From positions 5,037 to 34,557 of the forward strand of contig JAAPAO010000379.1 of the NCBI GenBank assembly GCA_013115145.1: a stretch of 29,521 nucleotides of DNA. Reading direction: 5' to 3'. Each line of letters opens with the position of its first letter. The stretch's first letter is position 1. A program made the translations under genes and the position numbers. The stretch is from Perkinsus chesapeaki. Lineage: Eukaryota > Perkinsozoa > Perkinsida > Perkinsidae. The notes beneath the pieces are model-generated. The model made no database searches and was not told the DNA's origin. It saw only the letters and a program-made list of their open reading frames with translations. Positions 20,036 through 29,521 of the stretch are shown here, in pieces.

Positions 20036-20878
20036 ATGTCCAAGGGTAAATACGTGAGCGCTACCGATAAAGTTAGGATCAAGGCCATGCATGCCAAACA
20101 GAAGCCTGGAGGTGCCTCAGCACCAGATGTTACTAAGCAACTAGAGCTACCGGTTTCACCGCAGACTGTGAGCAGGTTTTTGAAGAACGAGGGAGCTTCC
20201 TACTCCAGTTTCAAGGCGACTGCACCTCTGACCGGTGTACATAAGGCCGCACGGATAAGGTTTGCACAGCACCACTTAGAAAACCACACCGATTTCAGTC
20301 GCTGGATCTTAAGCGACGAAAAACGCTTCTCTCTAGATGGCCCTGATGGTGTATTTTATGCATGGCATATGCCATCCCAGCTACAACAGCTTCGGAGCAA
20401 GAGATCCTTCCAGGGAGGAAGCATTATGGTGTGGGGCGCGATTCGCGCGGACCATACGGTTGCTTTAACTGAGGTCACAGTGAGAATGAACAGCACCGTC
20501 TATCAAGAGGTCTTGTCTGGTCATCTCCTACCCTACCTTGAAGCTTCAGGTGATGAAAATCTGATCTTCCAACAAGATAATGCTCCTTGTCACGCCAGTC
20601 GTAGCACGGTGAGTTGGTTTCAGGGCCAGGGAGTGGCCAGTACAGACTGGCCCTCTCTGAGCCCTGACCTCAATCCTACCGAAAACATATGGGGCTACCT
20701 AGTAAAGTGTCTTTATGGACCAAGAAAGCCGATTATCCAGTCTAAGGAGCACCTACGTCCCCGTATCTACGCTGCGTGGGAAAGCATGCCAGCAGCGGCT
20801 ATACGCAACTGTACTGAGTCTGTTCCAAGACGACTGAGTCAAGTTCTCTTGAAGCAAGGCGCCAAGACAGACTACTAA
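20036..20878 (+). CDS. Tc1-family transposase, DD34E, apparently intact (280 aa)
   Basis: ATG 20036 to TAA 20876-20878. It cuts and reinserts its own element at TA sites. An N-terminal helix-turn-helix region (about 8-60, with SPQTVSRFLKNEG) precedes the DDE catalytic domain. The catalytic residues visible are Asp94 in LSDEKRF, Asp181 in FQQDNAPCHAS and Glu216 in SPDLNPTENIW; the spacing between the last two is 34 residues, typical of Tc1. The length is slightly below the usual 330-350 aa, mainly because the DNA-binding half is short: there seems to be one recognisable helix-turn-helix rather than the usual paired domain. I see no stop or frameshift. An upstream exon could supply more N-terminal sequence, but none is evident in the 118 bases after the left repeat. 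Confidence 0.96.
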   Translation: MSKGKYVSATDKVRIKAMHAKQKPGGASAPDVTKQLELPVSPQTVSRFLKNEGASYSSFKATAPLTGVHKAARIRFAQHHLENHTDFSRWILSDEKRFSLDGPDGVFYAWHMPSQLQQLRSKRSFQGGSIMVWGAIRADHTVALTEVTVRMNSTVYQEVLSGHLLPYLEASGDENLIFQQDNAPCHASRSTVSWFQGQGVASTDWPSLSPDLNPTENIWGYLVKCLYGPRKPIIQSKEHLRPRIYAAWESMPAAAIRNCTESVPRRLSQVLLKQGAKTDY

Positions 20879-20947
20879 ACATGTATTTCCTCATTTTCTA
20901 TTATTTTAAGTGAACCTCTAGCCCAGGATAGGATGACGAGTGAGCCG

Positions 20948-21157
20948 CGCTGAAAAAACTGCTAAAGTTGTGTTGCGTGCTGGGAGTGCGTGTTGCTTAT
21001 ATTGCACGATGCATTCGCGACACGGAAGACTTTTTTGAACCAGGTGACGTATCGTAAGTGTCTAATAGTTATGTCAAAAGGAAAATAATGATTTTGTGAA
21101 TACTCGTGGAAAAATCGCAGAAAAAAACCGTTCTTGCTAAAGTTTTGTTGCGCACTG
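20948..21157. repeat. Right terminal inverted repeat (full length)
   Basis: About 210 bases. It carries the inner word GCTAAAGTTGTGTTGCG (20961-20977) and the outer word GCTAAAGTTTTGTTGCG (21136-21152), identical at 16 of 17 positions and in the same orientation. These are the likely transposase-binding sites. The segment 21072-21145 has no counterpart in the left repeat. Confidence 0.9.
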
Positions 21158-22010
21158 TATATTGTTTGTACTTAATCCAACTATGCCCAATACAGTTGTT
21201 GAGTCAACCAGTGCGAGTGCATCTGCTAATAGACTGCTGAACACGCACGTGCATCACCACTAGTTTGTGGTAGGAGTTTCCTGCATTCCTTCTACGTCTG
21301 CCCGTTTGTAGCCATGTGCTTGCTATATTGTGTGTAAATCGATTCCGTTCGGCCACATGTACCTACGAGTCTTTTTATCCCCTGCTGTTGTAGTCAGTCG
21401 CAAGCGTGGCGCTTTTTGTATCAATTAGCTGAGTGCGCACGCGTACGGTGTGAGCCGCAAAGAGAAAATGCGCCGGAAATTCGGGCCCGGAATATTTCTT
21501 CCGTGCTGTTGGCGAGTTAGCTTCACCTACGCTGCATTACTTCGAGGTCGCAATCTATTTGTACCTTAAAGCTGTATTGCCTGCCCGCTAAGTACTACTT
21601 CGTATAAAGCCTTTGGGATGGTATTACCAGAGTCACCCATCGCCTACCGACAGTATCAGTCGACGCCCCCTTCACGACTCCGCCCACAAACTTTTCTTGT
21701 TGCGTACACCTCTGTTCGAGAGCGTTTGTTGCCGTATAAGCTTATGGCTAGTGCCAAAATTTGTCATTTTCTGTTGCTTGCGAGCAATATGGCCTCGAGT
21801 TTTATCAGTCGAGTTCAACTGCGCGACCCCACATTTGGTAGTAACCAAATTCTGGTTCTTTCACTTTGCTCAACACGAGATGTTAATAACTATTAATAAT
21901 GAATTAATCATCTTATTGCCGCTATTTCATCAATCATGAACGGGGGCACCAAGCATCATGCATAATAGAATAATAATATATTACTACTGCAGCTGCGGGC
22001 CTTTATAGGT
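21158..22010. other. Intergenic region spanning a composition change
   Basis: TA 21158-21159 is the right target duplication. The rest shows no frame that survives the splice-and-phase test. From about 21.9 kb the sequence turns AT-rich with AAT/ATT runs (for example AATAATAATATATTA near 21970), marking the start of the compositionally different half of the window. Confidence 0.5.
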
Positions 22011-23291
22011 CTATACAGTCCTATCTTCTTTAATCCATATCTACAGTCAACAGCTTCTTAATGGGTCATCAAACATATTCTTACTTCTCCTGTGCCCCAT
22101 GTAATAGTTCCAGCTTCAATATCGACTATAGCTTCACTCAGTTCTATGTTACCTATCTTCAACACTCCATCCACTAATCTATCACCTGAGATAACAGAGG
22201 CGATGATAAAATGACGATGATGATTTTAACCTTTAAGATAAGCTGTGATCTCCTGTAATGGTCCCCATTCACCCCACACTCTACTAGTCTTAATATCATG
22301 ATTAAGATAAATCTGATAAGAGGAAGATGCCCTTATTATTAGTAAATCTTCACTACCTCCCATACAGTAGATTTCCATAAACCTGTTATAAGGTCTGTCT
22401 TATCATCATTTGGTAAGCAGCAGCATATTTGTGGTGATGGTAAATAATACAATGTCTTTAATCGTTGTTCATCACTTTTGTATCCACCATAGAGGACCCC
22501 TTCATTGGCGGCCTCCTTATTCACGACTTCAACTTCACTGCTGCCGTTAGTACAGGAATCTAGCACCTCAGTAGAGGCATCCTCTCGAGGTTGTTGCGGT
22601 GGCTAAGTACATGATAATACCGCAACTAATAGTATATACCTTACATCATCATCATCCTCTTCATCATCATCATCATCCATCCATATTGATGATAATAATA
22701 AGGTAGTATTATCAGTTAATAGAGGCCTCCTCCCTTCCTGTACATCAGGCGATAGGCTAAGCCTAGGTCGCTTGCCTCGAGGTGGCTCTTGTTGTTCTTG
22801 TTGTTGGCAATTAACAGTATTGCCAAATTTAACTCTTGCTTCATTATCCTAAGCCATGAGTCACCAACATGATCATCAACAACAACCTAGACAACTATCA
22901 TTCTCACCATTTTGTCTACTCCTCCCTCTTCATTATTATTATAATCAGTAAGTTCACTTCGTGTTCTAATACGTCTAATATCTTCTTGTTGATGCTGATG
23001 ATGATCTCTAGGTGTTGGTGATGTAGAACATGGTCTAGTCTCTGCCTCGTCCTCGTCCACCTCCTCATTATTATTATTATTACTTACTAGACTTCTCAAA
23101 CGCCATGTACGATTAGTAGATAATACTTTGAAATGTGTTGTCCTCCTTCTCATCTCGTGTGAATCATTATTATTTAATCCATCGACTCTACTTGCTCTAT
23201 TATTGCCATTATTGTCACCATCATTTCCTAATGCTATCCTACGCCTATTAGACGCACGACGACGACCTACACGACGGATCCGGGGGGCCAT
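22011..23291 (-). CDS. Six-exon gene for an acidic, Asn/Gln-rich protein (348 aa), unknown function
   Basis: Exons 23291-22908, 22848-22645, 22602-22357, 22312-22231, 22185-22085 and 22040-22011 join GT-AG and in phase (1047 bases) from ATG 23291 to TAG 22013-22011. Introns are 59, 42, 44, 45 and 44 bases. The N-terminus is strongly basic (MAPRIRRVGRRRASNRRR); residues about 20-130 hold Asn and Glu/Asp runs and His/Gln repeats; a run of Asp/Glu (MDDDDDEEDDDD) ends exon two. The C-terminal 120 residues look folded, with aromatic and hydrophobic residues (WKSTVWEIYLNHDIKTSRVW, GVLKIGNIELSEAIVDIEAG, TITWGTGEIW). I recognise no family. The basic start and charged low-complexity middle suggest a nuclear protein, by inference only. 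Confidence 0.75.
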
Positions 23292-23453
23292 GATGATATT
23301 ATTAATATATCATGAATCTATTAAATAGTATACTGAACTAAATATAGGCGGATGTTAGTTGTAGCAGCAGCAGCAGCAGTAGCAGACAAAAATAATACAT
23401 ATCTAGCAAGCATGTTAAAGGCTACCACCACAATCATCACCATCTTATTCTCC
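23292..23453. other. Short spacer with a CAG-type run
   Basis: Holds the stop-side flank of the upstream minus gene and the promoter side of the next. A GCAGCAGCAGCAGCAG run lies at about 23364. The two minus genes are only 162 bases apart, tail to head. Confidence 0.5.
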
Positions 23454-24261
23454 TCAGCTTTGTTCTCTTCTACGTTGTGATACTATATCATTAATAATAC
23501 TTTGACGCTGTTGATCAGTTATACCATATAACCAATCATCTAAGAATGTATTCATATCATGTGCTTGCTCTCCTTCTTGTTGTTTATTAACATACTTTCT
23601 AGTATTTGGATCATTACAGAACAATGCTACCCTAAAAATATTATAAGCATTAGTATCAAGCAGGAATTCAACATCATCACTTACTACCTCAATAAATGAG
23701 TATTACGATAAGATACATCCTTACAGTAGCTCTGATCGCGGGTAGTGGTGGATGATGAAGGAGGAGGAGGAAGGTGAGGTTGGGATATATTATTCATTAT
23801 ATCTTTATTTGATGATGAGCTGCTGCTGTACGTTGACTTCCTAGTAGGAGTAGTGTTATTAATTCTAGTTCTAGTTGTAATATCGGCTTCCTTAGCCATT
23901 CTTATCATATCTTTAACCTTCCTCAATGGTATACGCTGATAACGCTCTAATATGGGGAATCTTGATAGATTACATTGTGCATCGAATAGCACACGAAACA
24001 TGGCATTGATCCTTGCATCAATCAATATTAATGGTGAGGGGGTTGATGATGATGATGATGAGAATGATTTCCTATTCTTTAATAATATATCACTTAATGA
24101 CTCTATACAACCATCATCAACAACATCATCATCATATCCTTTATTATATTCTAAAAGTATCCAACTAACGGTTATCTTCAATAATAACATACAACGTGGT
24201 AACCAATAAGAGCAGTAGTAGCGCCCTTCATCGATACTACTATTATTACCATCACATACTT

Positions 24262-24296
<35 letters not shown>

Positions 24297-25628
24297 AAAC
24301 CAGATATACACTTAGTTTGCCATAAATATAAAATGGTTAATATTAATGCATGTCTATGCTTTAATGGTAATGACGGTGATATATTATAATCAACTTCATT
24401 ATCATCACTATAGTCTATATGAAACATAAGCCAATAGGCTAAATGTGCTAATAATCCTGCTAATCTAGGTAACTCGCATTCAACACATATTCGACCAAAC
24501 TGCTCCCGTTGTTGCTGTTGTTGTTGTATTGGCGGCGGCTCTCCTGGATTATTATAATGATCATTATTAACGGTTGTTGTCTTCCTTCTGCCTTTTTTAG
24601 TATTTTTTAGTAATTGATTTGGGTAATGATGTGTTATATATTCCAACATATATTTTTCAACTTGTGATATAGTTACTGTTATCCTCCTCTTTGTTATTAT
24701 ATCAATTATGTCATCATTATTAATTATATTAATAATGTTAATATCATCACTTCTACTATACCTCCCCCATACCCTATCACCATCTATACGATTACTCTTA
24801 ATATCATCCTGACTAGTATGATGATTAATATTATTAAAGTAAGCGAAAGGCCATATAAATCTATACATGATATTATTTATATTACTACCATTATCCATTG
24901 TATCTACTATATTCTTCATCTTAGTATTACCAATACTTCTTATACGTTGGCCTTCAGCTCGTAGTTGTTCAAGTTCATTGGTAATAATCTCCGATGATGG
25001 TGTTAACTGTTTAATACCTCCATTATTATGCACCAACCTTCCTTCCTGCCGACGCTTAGTATCTCTCTTTATATCCACCATATGCTGCTGCTGCTGCTCG
25101 CACAATACGTCATCTAACATCAGTATCAAGTATAACGACGGCGGCGGCGGTGGTGATCATGTATATTATATTACCGCTATTACTCTTATTAGATAGTGTC
25201 CTAATCGGTTGTGATGGTGGTGGTGGTGTCATATCCAACATCCTACCATTACCAATCTTCTTACTTTTATCCTGTAATATAATCTCTGATTTATCATTAT
25301 TGTTATCATAGCATTTATTATATATCTTAGGGGTTATATGAATAGATGATGCTATATCATCATGTTTAGATATCCCTCTACCTTCTTCTGTTTCATTATC
25401 CCATTTAGGTATTATATTACAATAATCCATTAATTCCCCTTTACTCCTCCGTACCATTTCCTTTACCCTTCCTTTAGTTGGTCTAACACCAATACTTTCC
25501 AAATATTTACTAGCATAATCATTATTAATCGCTTCATAATAATGATCCTTATCCTGGACTCCCTCATCATTAGCAGACTTGTTCTTCTTCTTGTTGTTAA
25601 GCCATAGTGTTATACCCTCCTCTAGCAT
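23454..25628 (-). CDS. Three-exon gene for a large low-complexity protein (690 aa), unknown function
   Basis: Exons 25628-25175, 25113-23725 and 23683-23454 join in phase (2073 bases) from ATG 25628 to TGA 23456-23454. Introns are 61 and 41 bases with donors GTAATA and GTAAGG. The protein mixes ordered-looking parts (MLEEGITLWLNNKKKNKSAN at the start; NAYNIFRVALFCNDPNTRKY and WLYGITDQQRQSIINDIVSQ near the end) with homopolymer runs: Gln, Asn, Asp/Ile and a run of about 12 Ser coded by repeated AGT. The 1389-base middle exon may hide further short introns. A segment around LPRLAGLLAHLAYWLMFHI is hydrophobic but probably a buried helix. No family is recognised. Without the two splices the frame appears as separate pieces, which is why the C-terminal 75 residues are easily missed. 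Confidence 0.65.
24261..24295. repeat. ACT trinucleotide run in coding sequence
   Basis: About eleven tandem ACT triplets on the + strand, read as AGT (Ser) on the minus strand, giving a poly-Ser tract of about 12 residues in the 690-aa protein. Pure repetition of one codon indicates recent slippage rather than selection for Ser alone. Confidence 0.95.
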
Positions 25629-26053
25629 AATAATAATAAATGCTGTAGAGCAATATTTAATACTATTATTAACAACAACATATTATATAGTGCAGATAAC
25701 CCTACTTTGAGGAGGATAAGGTAATGATAAGCTTATGTACAGTATTATTAATAATAAGGTAGTATTAGTACTAGATAATAGCACCACTATATATTATTTT
25801 TAATACTGTATTATAACCATTATCAACAACCTCTAATAATAATTATACATTCTCCTACTCGTCGTTTATCATTGCTACTGTTAACGACATGAACGGTTGT
25901 TGAATACTTTCCCCTTCTATATTAATGGTATGACCAAAGTATGAGTATATAAGGGAAAATATAGTAATTAAGTTATGTTACAATAGATAATGATAATAAT
26001 ATATTACAGCTTGCTTATTGCTTGTAACAACAACAAAAGGTAGTAGTATATCA
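25629..26053. other. AT-rich intergenic spacer
   Basis: Between two minus-strand genes. It is full of TAATAA-type runs; no coding-like exon or RNA gene was recognised. Confidence 0.5.
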
Positions 26054-26725
26054 TTATAACCTAGTAGTAATATCAGTATTCCTATCATAAGACCTTCGCA
26101 TTATCTTATTAACAGCTGCTGCTGATGATGATGCTGCTACTATATTATTATCATTTCTTGCCCTTATGTTACGCTGCGGAGAATGCATGGATGATGAGGC
26201 ATCACTAATAATATCACACCTACCACCATTCTCTAATATATTATGTTGTTTAATATAATATGAATCACCATCATGAGCACAAGGTGATGGTGTTGATGTT
26301 AATGACGATGAGACTCGATTATTAGATATACCCCTAGTTGTTGCAGTTGTCGATGTTGTTGATGTTGCTGTAGTACTAGTATTATCACTAATCAACTGCT
26401 GGGGCTGTAATAATAATGATCGTAAGCTCTCAGCCATATTTTTAACCAAATCAGCTTCTGGTTTAGATTGTGGTAATTTACCAGTCTTATAATAAGCCAT
26501 TATCTTTTGCCTTGTTGATGCCCATTTGGTCCTAACTTGTTTAGGTGTTCTAAATACATTACCATTAGCTTTACGTAGCTCACTAGCAACATCATCAAAA
26601 GCCTGTCCTCTAGCAGCAACTGCATCTCTTGAGCTTGATCTAGATACTATTATCTTCGCACGATATAATATCTCAGCTTCGAATACTTTAAGATCATCAC
26701 TAGAGAATCTTATATATTGAGACAT
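26054..26725 (-). CDS. Myb/SANT-like DNA-binding protein, about 223 aa
   Basis: The frame extends from 26872, but I take the Met at 26725 (MSQYIRFSSDDLKVFEAEIL) because upstream residues look like untranslated or intronic sequence. Residues about 1-85 match the Myb/SANT-like pattern: an acidic helix, a second helix around QAFDDVASELRKANGN, then RTPKQVRTKWASTRQKIMAY, where the RT..Q.R.KW signature marks the recognition helix of Myb_DNA-bind_5-type domains. The rest is Thr/Ser-rich low-complexity sequence (TTATSTTSTTATT) and a basic end. Such domains occur in transcription factors and as derivatives of transposon-encoded proteins; which applies here is not decided. Stop at 26056-26054. Confidence 0.6.
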   Translation of the reverse strand: MSQYIRFSSDDLKVFEAEILYRAKIIVSRSSSRDAVAARGQAFDDVASELRKANGNVFRTPKQVRTKWASTRQKIMAYYKTGKLPQSKPEADLVKNMAESLRSLLLQPQQLISDNTSTTATSTTSTTATTRGISNNRVSSSLTSTPSPCAHDGDSYYIKQHNILENGGRCDIISDASSSMHSPQRNIRARNDNNIVAASSSAAAVNKIMRRSYDRNTDITTRL

Positions 26726-27408
26726 AGCACCAGGAGGAGGAGATGGCTGATGAGGCAGTAGAGATAATAATAAAAAGAAGAAGACAATCCTAATAACAAA
26801 ATAATAGCTTATATCACCAGTAACCGCCGCCGACGCCCAACGAGGACGACAACAACGACGAGCACAGCACAATAAAACAATATTGTGCTGATATTATAAT
26901 TCTTAATAATAATGAGGCACTCCACCAACGATTATTATGTCACCACCGTTATATTGGTGGAGCGACACCGCCGCCGCCGCCATCATCATCATCATTTAAA
27001 GTTGTTGATTCATGATGGTCTCGCGCGCCATAAAGCTCAAAAACTATTTTCCATTATATTGATCGTAATGATGATGTTATTGAATAACCTTTCATAATAT
27101 TGTAAGGCTAGCTTACCATATCTTAATAATAGCTATTATAATATATAGATATATAACGCTATGTTGTGCTATTAATACGATGGTGACACGGTGGCGACGC
27201 CTCCAAAAACAGGGAGACCGTCCCCCAAGGATTTTGGCGTCTCATTGTGTGGATTGCTCTTTATTTAACCGTCTCTTATATCAATTACAACCCATCCTTT
27301 ATTATAATACATTAATAGTATTATTAGTAGTATTATACGTATTTAGCTATATTTATACGTTACAGCTTATATTACCATCAGCAGCTTATAGCGGTTATTC
27401 TATTAATA
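26726..27408. other. Divergent intergenic region before the PKA gene
   Basis: Separates the Myb/SANT-like gene (minus) from the PKA gene (plus) and should hold both promoters. It has CGCCGCCGCC near 26969 and CAT/ATC runs. A GC-richer patch at 27180-27260 stands out from the AT-rich background; an 80-codon frame there has no recognisable features. Confidence 0.5.
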
Positions 27409-28735
<1,327 letters not shown>

Positions 28736-29104
28736 AATACCTATTAGTGATAATATCATCATCAGTAAAGAAGGAGAAGGAGTAGGAGGCATGCTGATCA
28801 TCATTTTTATAATTATCATCTTTATAAATTCATTACATCATCATCACTCTTATCAATAAGATAGTACATATACTTCTTATGATAACAATAAGATTATGAT
28901 GATGATTATTATTATTTGATTATTATTTTGTATTGAATGTATTAGAGACTAATAGTTATACATGTTATATGGTTATATAACAACAATATTGACCTAAACA
29001 TGATAATACTATATATCTCTATTACATATTATTAGTGTGTCCTGATGATGATAATAATAATAGTATTGAGTTAAAGTAGTATGTTATATATTAAAAGGTT
29101 TTTA
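28736..29104. other. AT-rich intergenic spacer
   Basis: Follows the PKA stop. Dominated by ATC/ATG and AAT/ATT triplet runs; no coding-like exon or RNA gene was recognised. Confidence 0.5.
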
Positions 29105-29431
29105 ATGATGATGATGTCAACTACTGCACCAATAGGACCTAAAGGGACTTCTTCTTCTGCAACTGAATTCTATTGGAGTTCAGATCATAAAGGTATTAGA
29201 GCTAACTTTGCATTAGCAAGTGATGGTGCTACTGCTTATATAACATTGGCACCAAATAATATAAGAAGGAGTCGACAAGTAGGAGTAGATGATAATAATA
29301 GGATTAATATACCATCATGGAAGCCATTATTAAGGGCTGATATTATTGGATTTGATCATATAATAACAGGAGACAACAACACAACCTCAAAAAGGAAAGG
29401 TATTAGGGAATACGAGGCTACTAGGGGATAG
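29105..29431 (+). CDS. Possible first exon of a gene running off the window, 108 codons
   Basis: Frame from one of four tandem ATG codons (29105-29116) to TAG 29429-29431; an in-frame ATG at 29081 is also possible. The translation looks like a folded beta protein: TEFYWSSDHKGIRANFALAS and GATAYITLAPNNI, then a basic, polar end. The frame stops exactly where the 24-bp repeat array starts, so the true exon may end by splicing earlier and the gene may continue outside. No family is recognised. Confidence 0.42.
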   Translation: MMMMSTTAPIGPKGTSSSATEFYWSSDHKGIRANFALASDGATAYITLAPNNIRRSRQVGVDDNNRINIPSWKPLLRADIIGFDHIITGDNNTTSKRKGIREYEATRG

Positions 29432-29521
29432 GGTAGTATAGTGTATGTTGTATAGGGTAGTATAGTGTATGTTGTATAGGGTAGTATAGTGTATGTTGTA
29501 TAGGGTAGTATAGTGTATGTT
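29431..29521. repeat. 24-bp minisatellite, three full copies plus a partial, running off the window
   Basis: The unit GGGTAGTATAGTGTATGTTG plus TATA restarts at 29431, 29455, 29479 and 29503. Copies are identical. The array reaches the window edge, so its length is unknown. Confidence 0.98.

Larger units (their letters stand above)
19783..21157 (+). mobile_element. Complete Tc1-type DNA transposon, 1375 bp
   Basis: The termini CAGTGCGCAAC and GTTGCGCACTG are inverted and flanked by TA on both sides. Long terminal inverted repeats surround a single intact transposase frame. Within the terminal repeats a 17-base word is repeated in direct orientation, the IR/DR arrangement of the Sleeping Beauty type. 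The left repeat is about 135 bases and the right about 210, because 74 bases present on the right are missing on the left. Outside that segment the repeats agree at most positions. Intact ends and coding frame suggest a fairly recent insertion. Confidence 0.96.

Noticed and set aside
23684-23712. 29-base intron closing the 690-aa gene
   Set aside because: Too short; the 41-base intron 23724-23684 has a better donor and gives the same downstream frame.
26912-27097. Short + strand frame with a His run
   Set aside because: The His run is only a CAT repeat in AT-rich spacer; no further support.

Overview
This is a eukaryotic window, most likely from a protist nuclear genome. An alveolate, perkinsid-like organism fits best: genes are dense and cut into small exons by very short GT-AG introns, mostly 40-50 bp, and the content includes a PKA catalytic subunit, a CELF/Bruno-type RNA-binding protein, a long coiled-coil protein, small secreted modular proteins and a Tc1-type transposon. 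No sequence here proves the lineage. Single-frame reading misses most genes. I assembled the gene models by hand, requiring GT-AG borders, matching phase at every junction and one uninterrupted frame. Both window edges lie in tandem repeats (44 bp on the left, 24 bp on the right), as contig ends often do.

Layout. 1-276: minisatellite. 323-544: last exon of a + strand gene. 800-4631: three small spliced + strand genes with Ser/Arg/Pro-rich stretches and amphipathic helices. 5270-5485: a possible Cys-rich minus-strand exon. 5538-5924: a + strand reading frame. 5912-9381: a 19-exon minus-strand gene for a 646-aa coiled-coil protein. 10378-10866: a small secreted protein. 11480-15430: a 15-exon minus-strand CELF-like gene with RRM, RRM, WW and RRM domains; one of its introns holds a 55-bp minisatellite. 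16127-16768: a single-pass membrane protein. 17138-18466: a 442-aa secreted modular protein with an in-frame GC-rich hairpin. 18670-19615: a non-coding block packed with CCGAG/CTCGG words and bounded by inverted repeats. 19705-19749: a near-perfect hairpin. 19783-21157: a complete Tc1-type element with intact DD34E transposase, TA target duplication and inverted/direct terminal repeats that differ in length.

From about 21.9 kb the sequence becomes strongly AT-rich and full of trinucleotide runs (AAT, ATC, ACT) in exons, introns and spacers. This part carries a 348-aa acidic protein (22011-23291, minus), a 690-aa low-complexity protein (23454-25628, minus), a Myb/SANT-like DNA-binding protein (26054-26725, minus), a complete nine-exon PKA catalytic subunit (27409-28735, plus) and a final reading frame that runs into the right-hand repeat. 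Intron length stays at 40-60 bp although base composition changes sharply.

The genes do not form one evident pathway. The window is best read as a mixed chromosomal segment with housekeeping or signalling genes (PKA, CELF), cytoskeletal-type coiled coil, secreted proteins, and repeats.
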